Shown: positions 14,386 to 19,046 of the stretch, one piece after another | Layout of the letters: each line of letters begins with the position of its first letter | Position numbering within the stretch: the stretch's first letter is position 1 | Origin: an uncultured Clostridia bacterium | Lineage (GTDB): Bacteria; Bacillota; Clostridia; Oscillospirales; Acutalibacteraceae | Assembly: GCA_947567585.1 (NCBI GenBank) | Contig: CANONE010000024.1 | Span: 1-19,046, forward strand | DNA length: 19,046 nt | Reading direction: 5' to 3' | Position numbers and translations under genes: made by a program | Notes under the pieces: generated by a model | Told to the model about the DNA's origin: nothing | Databases searched by the model: none | The model's input: only the letters and a program-made list of their open reading frames with translations

Positions 14386-15029
14386 GCCCTTCGTCCCTCC
14401 TTAAAAGAATCGCTGAACGCCTTTAGATCCACCTTAACCTCCTGGGGCAGGGCGTTATAGTCCACATCCTCCACCGCTCCCTCCAGGGCATATAAATGCA
14501 CCAGGCACACGCCTGGATACGCCTCCTTCATCCGGATAAAGGCTTCTTTCGCCCCCAATGCCAGAAGCTTTTCGGGAGAATCAATCCCTACCTGCGTCAG
14601 CTTCCGGCAAAGCTCCTGGCCAATATTTCTCATGGACGCCAGCGCTGCCCCGCGCCCCTTGGCTCTGGGGGCCGTCAGCTCAAAGCTGATATCCACCAGC
14701 GGCTTTAGCCTATCCGCCTCCACTGCGCCGTCCAAGGTCAGAGTAATCCAATGGGCCTTGTTCATATGGTAGGCTGGAAAAATTCCCGGCTCCTCCCGCA
14801 GGGAGCCAGCCAGCAGCGGGCCCACTTTCACGTTAAGGATATCTACCATGCCGCTTTCCGCAAGCCCCAGCTTCCCCCGGGAAACCTTCATAACCAGCGC
14901 GAACCACTTCCGGTTTTCCCTGTGCCGGAACACCGCGCTTTCCGGCGACGACTCCCAGGGGAACTCTGGATCCACGTTGTAAGTTAGGGCGATCCATTCC
15001 GCCAATTTCTCCCGGTCCATAGGCGTCAT
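14382..15029 (-). CDS. MmcQ/YjbR domain fused to a TfoX C-terminal domain
   Basis: This 215-residue protein joins two small domains. Residues 1-120 match the MmcQ/YjbR type (a CyaY-like fold that may bind DNA), with PEFPWE, AVFRHRENRKWFALVM, DILNVK and GIFPAYHMNKAHWITL. Residues 133-210 match the TfoX C-terminal domain, with RNIGQELCRKLTQVGIDSPEKL, LGAKEAFIRMKE and LYALEGAVEDVDYNALP. Each family is well known as a separate protein; TfoX relates to competence regulation in proteobacteria, though a role for the lone C-terminal domain is not established. The ATG at 15029 overlaps the upstream stop as ATGA; ATG 15020 is an alternative. Domain calls are from motif recognition, and no function is proved. 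Confidence 0.82.
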   Translation of the reverse strand: MTPMDREKLAEWIALTYNVDPEFPWESSPESAVFRHRENRKWFALVMKVSRGKLGLAESGMVDILNVKVGPLLAGSLREEPGIFPAYHMNKAHWITLTLDGAVEADRLKPLVDISFELTAPRAKGRGAALASMRNIGQELCRKLTQVGIDSPEKLLALGAKEAFIRMKEAYPGVCLVHLYALEGAVEDVDYNALPQEVKVDLKAFSDSFKEGRRA

Positions 15030-15640
15030 CCTTGGCTCGTTTGGTCCGGCTGCTGCCCATCGTGCTTTTGCCAGAGGCAGTCCGTCAGCTGTAAATGGGA
15101 GAATACCGCCTGGAAAGAGGAGTCCTCCGGCGAGCAGGCATAAATGCCAAAGCGGATTTTGCCGCCGCCCTCATGCAGGTGGCAAATCCGCATCTGCCGG
15201 AACCGGACCCCGTCCTCAGAACACTCTATGCGATAGTCATCCTCCCGCCGGCTCAGGCGGTACCACATAGACTGCAAGGAGGCGTCCACCTGCGTGGTGG
15301 CCCAGTCGGAATAGCCATGGTTTGTTACCACGCTGCCCAAGTGCTGGTATTGCTCGTTTTCGTATTCGGCGGAAGCCTTTAGCCAGTTTTCACTGTCCAA
15401 GTAGAGAACGATCCCGCACTGGTCAAACCGGCGGCGGTTGTTTGAAAACTGGGTTTTCACTGTAAAGCTGAAGTACGCCTCTTCTGTTTCCATCTGAAAC
15501 ACGGGGGCGTTGTCGTTTTGGAAATGGTAGTAAGTTCTCTGCCATAAATCGGTATAGGGCCTTGTCACCACTTCAATTCGGCCGTCTTTTACCACGCAGC
15601 TCTCCGGCTGCCGGGTCCATTGAAAATCGTTTAGGTCCAT
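15026..15640 (-). CDS. DUF1349-family beta-sandwich protein
   Basis: This 204-residue protein resembles the DUF1349 family, which has a concanavalin-like beta-sandwich fold. Typical features are the early W-X-R segment (FQWTRQPES), TDLWQRTYYHF, CGIVLYLDSENWLKASAEYEN, LGSVVTNHGYSDWATT, WYRLSRREDDYRIECSEDG and RFGIYACSPEDSSF. There is no signal peptide, so it is cytosolic. Family members are often annotated as regulators of enolase or possible sugar-binding proteins, on weak evidence. The start at 15640 is chosen because AAGGAGG lies 7 bases upstream (15648-15654); an earlier in-frame ATG has no ribosome site. It overlaps the following gene by ATGA. Function unknown. Confidence 0.85.
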   Translation of the reverse strand: MDLNDFQWTRQPESCVVKDGRIEVVTRPYTDLWQRTYYHFQNDNAPVFQMETEEAYFSFTVKTQFSNNRRRFDQCGIVLYLDSENWLKASAEYENEQYQHLGSVVTNHGYSDWATTQVDASLQSMWYRLSRREDDYRIECSEDGVRFRQMRICHLHEGGGKIRFGIYACSPEDSSFQAVFSHLQLTDCLWQKHDGQQPDQTSQG

Positions 15641-15695
15641 GTTTGTTCCTCCTTGGCCTTCTCGCACGTTGGCTTCTGCCGCCGCGCTGGCGTCC

Positions 15696-15725
15696 AAAAG
15701 ATATCCGCCGCTTTTTCTGGCGGAT
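15696..15725 (-). terminator. Weak intercistronic hairpin in the ruvB operon
   Basis: On the minus strand ATCCGCC and GGCGGAT (15719-15725 and 15703-15709) form a 7-bp stem with a 9-base loop, followed by ATCTTTT. It lies between the small membrane protein and the DUF1349 gene and could reduce read-through or mark an RNA processing point. The U-run is short, so full termination is unlikely. Confidence 0.4.
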
Positions 15726-15728
15726 TCC

Positions 15729-15959
15729 TCACTTTTTTAGTCTCCGTCCCAACGCCCACCAGGCAATCCCGCCAACCGCCAGAATAGCGGCGGTAAGAAT
15801 CCCTTGGACAATCAGCGGCGTATACCAAGGCGCGGACTGCATCTCATATAGCTCTGGATACCGCCGCATGTCCTGCCAAAGCCACAGGCTGCGCCCTATA
15901 AAAACGCCTACCGAGGCGCCCATGCAGATCTGCACGGCCTGCCGGATTTTCTTTATCAT
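15729..15959 (-). CDS. Small two-helix membrane protein
   Basis: This 76-residue protein was not recognised as a member of a named family. It has a basic N-terminus (MIKKIRQ), a hydrophobic segment at about 9-27, a short loop rich in aromatic and charged residues (WLWQDMRRYPELYEM, about 26-40), a second hydrophobic segment at about 48-70 and a basic end (GRRLKK). The positive termini suggest that both ends are in the cytoplasm. AGGAGG 6 bases before the ATG at 15959 gives a strong ribosome site; earlier in-frame starts lack one. It is the first gene behind the consensus promoter at 16008-16036. Confidence 0.7.
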   Translation of the reverse strand: MIKKIRQAVQICMGASVGVFIGRSLWLWQDMRRYPELYEMQSAPWYTPLIVQGILTAAILAVGGIAWWALGRRLKK

Positions 15960-16007
15960 AAATACCTCCTGTAACGCGGTACGCGGAACTCGGGCTGCTC
16001 TTCTTAA

Positions 16008-16036
16008 ATTATAATAGAAGCCGCCGTGATTCGCAA
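16008..16036 (-). promoter_or_regulatory. Consensus sigma-A promoter of the minus-strand ruvB operon
   Basis: Read on the minus strand, TTGCGA (16036-16031) and a perfect TATAAT (16013-16008) are separated by 17 bases. Transcription would begin near 16001, about 40 bases before the start codon of the small membrane protein, and could serve all five genes down to ruvB. Confidence 0.8.
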
Positions 16037-16109
16037 GTGTTTTCTCCACAGCCTAAAAAACGGCAAGCATTACAATGAGACGATACGAGATCAAACCGCC
16101 GGAAGCGTG

Positions 16110-16143
16110 AAAAACGGAGGTTCCGGCGCATGAGGAACCCCCG
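16110..16143 (-). terminator. Rho-independent terminator downstream of the alpha-glucosidase
   Basis: On the minus strand, CGGGGGTTCC (16143-16134) pairs with GGAACCTCCG (16124-16115) with one mismatch, and T5 follows. It lies about 115 bases after the glucosidase stop and insulates that unit from the promoter at 16008-16036. Confidence 0.75.
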
Positions 16144-16199
16144 CTTTCAGGAGTCGGGACTAGAGTCTGTTTGAAAAATCGAAAACGCTGTCTTTTGCC

Positions 16200-16247
16200 G
16201 GGCGGATGAGCGGAGCTATGCCTGGCATGGCGTTGGCTCGCCCGCCC
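16200..16247 (-). other. Imperfect hairpin in the 3' region of the alpha-glucosidase transcript
   Basis: GGGCGGATGAGC (16200-16211) and GCTCGCCCGCCC (16236-16247) pair at 11 of 12 positions including one G-U. A smaller inner palindrome (ATGCC and GGCAT) lies in the loop. No U-tract follows on the minus strand. It begins 10 bases beyond the stop codon and may protect the 3' end of the mRNA or slow the polymerase before the true terminator. Confidence 0.4.
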
Positions 16248-16256
16248 AGCCGGTGA

Positions 16257-17909
16257 TCAGCCTTTTATTTTAAATAGAACCGCCTCGTATCCCCGCAGCT
16301 TGGGCCCCTGGTACCCGCCTTCCCGATTATAGGAGGATAGGAGGACCTCCCCGGCCTTTTCCAACAGGTTGGCGGGAAGCTCATGCGGCTGGCAGAAAAA
16401 GTTGTAAACGCCCAGCAGCTTGTCATGGGGCAGGCTTCTGGTCAGAGCGATGACCTCCGGGCAGCCTGTATCCAGAAAAGCCAGCTCCCCCCGGGCCAGG
16501 GCGGGATGCTCCTTGCGCAGGGCAATCAGCCGCCGGTAGCACTGGAAAACAGAGTAGGGATCCTGGCGCTGGGCCTCTACATTGATTTCCACAGCGTTGG
16601 GATTCACCCTCAGCCAGGGCTTCCCAGTGGTGAAGCCGCCGGTTTCGCTGCCGTCCCACTGCATGGGGGTGCGGGCATTGTCCCGGCTTTCCAGCTGAGC
16701 CCGGGCCAGGGCGGCCTCCGGGGCCTGCCCGGAAAGCACCAGCTGCCGGTAACGGTTTTGGGTGTCAGGGTCGTCGTAGTCCTCAATACGGGGCAGCTTT
16801 ACGTTGGTCATGCCAATCTCCTCTCCCTGATACACAAAAGGCGTGCCGGGAAGGCTGTGCAGAAACATCCCCAAAAGCTTGGCGGAAGGCTCCCAAAAGT
16901 CCCCGTCGTCTCCGTACAGGGAGACCTGCCGGGGCTTGTCGTGATTGCTAAGGAACCGGGCCCACCAGCCCCCGTCTTTTAAGGCTTCATAGCCCTCCCA
17001 AATATCCCGGCGCAGCTTCTCCGGGGACCAGGTATCGATTTCCACCATAGGCGGCACAAAGGGGATCGCCATGTCAAACTCTTCCCGGGCGCTGTCCACA
17101 TAGTTTTTAAGCTCGCCCACGTCCGGCGCGGAAACCTCCCCCACCGTCAGCACGTTCCGGGGGGCGTAGACCCGCCGGTTCATTTCCCGGATGTAGGCGT
17201 GGGTCCCCGGCCTGCCGGAAAGCCCGCTGGGGAAGGAGTAGCCGTCCGGCTGGGGAGGCAGGGGAGAGTCCGGAAAATCCGCCGGCTTGTCCAGATAGCT
17301 GATGGCGTCCACCCGGAAGCCGTCCACCCCCTTGTCCACCCACCACTCCATCATGCTGAGGATTTCCTCCCGCAGCTGTGGATCGGCCCAGTTGAGGTCC
17401 GGCTGCTTCTTGGAAAAATAGTGGAAATAGTACTGCCCCCGTTGGGGCTCATACTTCCAGGCGCTGCCGCCGAAGACAGAGGCCCAGTTGTTGGGCTCCC
17501 GGCCGCCTACCGGGTCCCGCCAAATGTAGTAGCCGCTTTTGGGATTCTCCCGGGAACTCCGGGACTCCACAAACCATGGGTGCTCGTCGGAGGAATGGTT
17601 CACCACCAAGTCCATGATGAGCTTCATGCCCCGCCGCTTGCAGTCGTCCCGCAGCCGCTCCCAGTCCTCCATGGTTCCAAATTCCTCCATAATCTCCTGA
17701 TAGCCGGAGATATCATAGCCATTATCATCGTTAGGGGACCGGTACACCGGAGAGAGCCACAGGGCGTTGACCCCCAGCTCCTGCAAATAGTCCATTTTAG
17801 CCAGAATGCCCGGCAGGTCCCCGATGCCGTCGCCGTTGGAGTCATAAAAGCTCCGGGGATAGATTTGATAAATAACCAAGTCTTTAATCCAGTCCTTTTC
17901 CGCTGTCAT
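16257..17909 (-). CDS. GH13 alpha-glucosidase (oligo-1,6-glucosidase family)
   Basis: This 550-residue protein hydrolyses non-reducing alpha-glucosyl ends of short sugars. It has no signal peptide, so it acts inside the cell on imported oligosaccharides. GH13 motifs are complete: MDLVVNH (99-105), DGFRVDAIS with nucleophile Asp201, TVGEVSA with acid/base Glu258, and FLSNHDKPR with Asp324. DSNGDGIGD (23-31) and RTPMQWD are typical of the GH13_31 subfamily (oligo-1,6-glucosidase, sucrase-isomaltase-like and related). The residue after the nucleophile is Ala202. Family studies link Val at this position to alpha-1,6 preference and Ala/Thr to alpha-1,4, so an alpha-1,4 leaning is inferred. It lies 35 bases after a HAD hydrolase gene, with a weak AGGGGG ribosome site. 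No transporter is nearby. Confidence 0.93.
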   Translation of the reverse strand: MTAEKDWIKDLVIYQIYPRSFYDSNGDGIGDLPGILAKMDYLQELGVNALWLSPVYRSPNDDNGYDISGYQEIMEEFGTMEDWERLRDDCKRRGMKLIMDLVVNHSSDEHPWFVESRSSRENPKSGYYIWRDPVGGREPNNWASVFGGSAWKYEPQRGQYYFHYFSKKQPDLNWADPQLREEILSMMEWWVDKGVDGFRVDAISYLDKPADFPDSPLPPQPDGYSFPSGLSGRPGTHAYIREMNRRVYAPRNVLTVGEVSAPDVGELKNYVDSAREEFDMAIPFVPPMVEIDTWSPEKLRRDIWEGYEALKDGGWWARFLSNHDKPRQVSLYGDDGDFWEPSAKLLGMFLHSLPGTPFVYQGEEIGMTNVKLPRIEDYDDPDTQNRYRQLVLSGQAPEAALARAQLESRDNARTPMQWDGSETGGFTTGKPWLRVNPNAVEINVEAQRQDPYSVFQCYRRLIALRKEHPALARGELAFLDTGCPEVIALTRSLPHDKLLGVYNFFCQPHELPANLLEKAGEVLLSSYNREGGYQGPKLRGYEAVLFKIKG

Positions 17910-17944
17910 TTCAGGTACCCCCTACTAATATATTCATGAACCGC

Positions 17945-18652
17945 CTACAGCTTTTCTATCACACCGGCCAGCTCCGTCAATTCCCGTACCGTATACTCCG
18001 GCGCGCCGATGTATTCCGGAACCGTCATAAAGCGGTTTATCGGCATCCAGACCACCGGCATGTGGGCCGAATGGGCGCACAGCACATCAAAGGGATGATC
18101 GCCCACATATACGCTCTGGGTACAGGGAACGCCCAGCTGTTGGCAGGCCAGCTCCAAAATCCGGGGATCCGGCTTGTAAAGGTCCACCTCTTGGGAGATC
18201 ACCACTGTCCCGAAGTACGGGGCGATCCCCTGCCGCTCCAAAGCCTCCCGCACACTTCTGGTATTGTTGCTGACAATCCCCAAAGCCAGCCCCTTGTCCT
18301 TAAGCGCCCGCAGCGCCTGTTCCGCTCCGGGCATTTTCTCATAGTCCATATGGTAATTCCTCATAAGCACGGGGCGCAGGGAAGCGTACAGCTCATCTTT
18401 TAGCCCCAAAGCGCGTTGATATACCCAAAAGACATTTTGCAGATACTCCTGGTCCTCCATCCTCACCCCGGTTTCGTTTTCCCTGCGAATCTGTTCGCCC
18501 TGCCAGATCTCACTTTCCGCGTAAGCCTTTTCCACAGCTTCCAGCGTCAGCCCCGGCAGGTCCGGCGCCGCCGCCTCAAAAACCTTTTGCGCAATGGCGG
18601 GCTTTTTCAGCAGCAAGGTATTGTCAATATCAAACAACACGCAGCGAACCAC
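17945..18652 (-). CDS. HAD-superfamily hydrolase (YjjG-like)
   Basis: This protein of about 235 residues is a HAD phosphatase. Motif I FDIDNTLLL (aspartates 8 and 10, counting from the GTG start) has the DxDNT form common in YjjG-type nucleotidases. Motif II is IVSNNT, motif III has the lysine in LYKPDPRIL, and motif IV is VGDHPFDVLCA. A helical cap lies between motifs I and II. The start is uncertain: AGGAGG (18660-18665) lies only 1 base from the ATG at 18658 but 7 bases from the in-frame GTG at 18652, which is preferred here. It probably shares a transcript with the glucosidase. Likely a housecleaning nucleotidase or sugar phosphatase; substrate not determinable. Confidence 0.88.
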   Translation of the reverse strand: MVRCVLFDIDNTLLLKKPAIAQKVFEAAAPDLPGLTLEAVEKAYAESEIWQGEQIRRENETGVRMEDQEYLQNVFWVYQRALGLKDELYASLRPVLMRNYHMDYEKMPGAEQALRALKDKGLALGIVSNNTRSVREALERQGIAPYFGTVVISQEVDLYKPDPRILELACQQLGVPCTQSVYVGDHPFDVLCAHSAHMPVVWMPINRFMTVPEYIGAPEYTVRELTELAGVIEKL

Positions 18653-18740
18653 ATCCATTCCTCCTTTTCCATTCTTTAGATCAAAAAAAGTCCTTCTTTC
18701 GGCCCATAGGAGCAGCCACAAGGGAAAATACATAAGGTTT

Positions 18741-18782
18741 AGGCGTTTAGACCGGCTTAACGCCTTAAAAAAGCGGTTTTTT
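18741..18782. other. Two adjacent stem-loops in the intergenic region
   Basis: AGGCGTT (18741-18747) pairs with AACGCCT (18759-18765), and A6 (18767-18772) pairs with T6 (18777-18782) across GCGG. The region 18659-18829 has no gene I can support. The stem-loops may end the partial minus-strand gene to the right, but the U-run is on the wrong side of the GC stem for that direction. Confidence 0.3.
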
Positions 18783-18829
18783 CAGAGGGCTTGATAGATA
18801 AACTGAAATTTGCCTCCATTGAAATACAA

Positions 18830-19045
18830 TCATACTGCACTTCTAGAAAACTTTATAAATTCATACGGCAATCCCATATCCTCAGAATACCTACAGATTT
18901 CCAGCTTTTCGTCATCACTCATTTCGTCATAAAAAGGGCGGTCCGATACTTTCCAGTAGGTCTTTACTTCCTCTATTTTCAATACGTCGCCCCATGGGGC
19001 AGTATAGAATTCCCCGACTTTATATTTCCCGGTTTCTTTATATAC
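18830..19045 (-). CDS. Partial unknown protein, C-terminal part
   Basis: An open frame enters from the right edge on the minus strand and ends at the TGA at 18830-18832, giving the last 71 residues. It begins VYKETGKYKVGEFYTAPWGD, followed by VLKIEEVKTYWKVSDRPFYD and a charged helix-like segment, and ends FIKFSRSAV. The beta-rich opening with KVGE and WGDVLKIEEV recalls small PUA/ASCH-like or SH3-like folds, but I do not recognise the family. Base composition is clearly lower in GC than its neighbours, which could mean recent acquisition. The start lies outside the window. Confidence 0.6.
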   Translation of the reverse strand, partial: VYKETGKYKVGEFYTAPWGDVLKIEEVKTYWKVSDRPFYDEMSDDEKLEICRYSEDMGLPYEFIKFSRSAV

Positions 19046-19046
19046 C

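Overview
The window reads as chromosomal DNA of a GC-rich Gram-positive anaerobe, most likely a gut Clostridia member of the Oscillospiraceae type. The grounds are strong AGGAGG ribosome sites, sigma-A-like promoters, pyrB with a separate pyrI regulatory chain, an AddA-type (not RecB-type) nuclease-helicase, and sugar-hydrolase genes. This placement is inference from gene content and style, not from a search. No rRNA, tRNA, CRISPR array, transposase or phage gene was seen.

Layout. Plus strand, 1-2383: a strong promoter at 18-47, a Cof-type HAD phosphatase, a translationally coupled S26 signal-peptidase-like membrane protein that has lost its catalytic residues, and a TrmH/SpoU RNA methyltransferase. 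A 69-nt hairpin straddles the methyltransferase stop codon. Plus strand, 2453-9891: a promoter and an attenuator-like leader precede pyrB-pyrI, then addA and a 749-aa GH2 beta-mannosidase-like protein whose two catalytic glutamates both appear to be replaced. Plus strand, 9892-12594: a metallophosphatase and a MATE exporter, each behind a structured leader. A strong terminator at 12654-12684 closes this half.

Minus strand, read right to left: a partial unknown gene at the right edge; a YjjG-like HAD hydrolase followed by a GH13 alpha-glucosidase, ending in an intrinsic terminator at 16110-16143; then a tightly packed operon from a consensus promoter at 16008-16036. That operon holds a small two-helix membrane protein, a DUF1349 protein, an MmcQ/YjbR-TfoX_C fusion, a histidine phosphatase and ruvB, with ATGA-type overlaps at the junctions.

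Most genes are housekeeping, repair or carbohydrate functions, and I do not see a clear new multi-gene defence or mobile system. The strongest unusual signals are: (1) two intact but apparently catalytically dead enzymes, the GH2 protein and the S26-like protein; and (2) a family of related structured leaders in front of pyrB, addA, the phosphatase and the MATE gene, with an orphan copy at 11029-11098. Each of these leaders places a GC hairpin, then CCTT, then the Shine-Dalgarno sequence.
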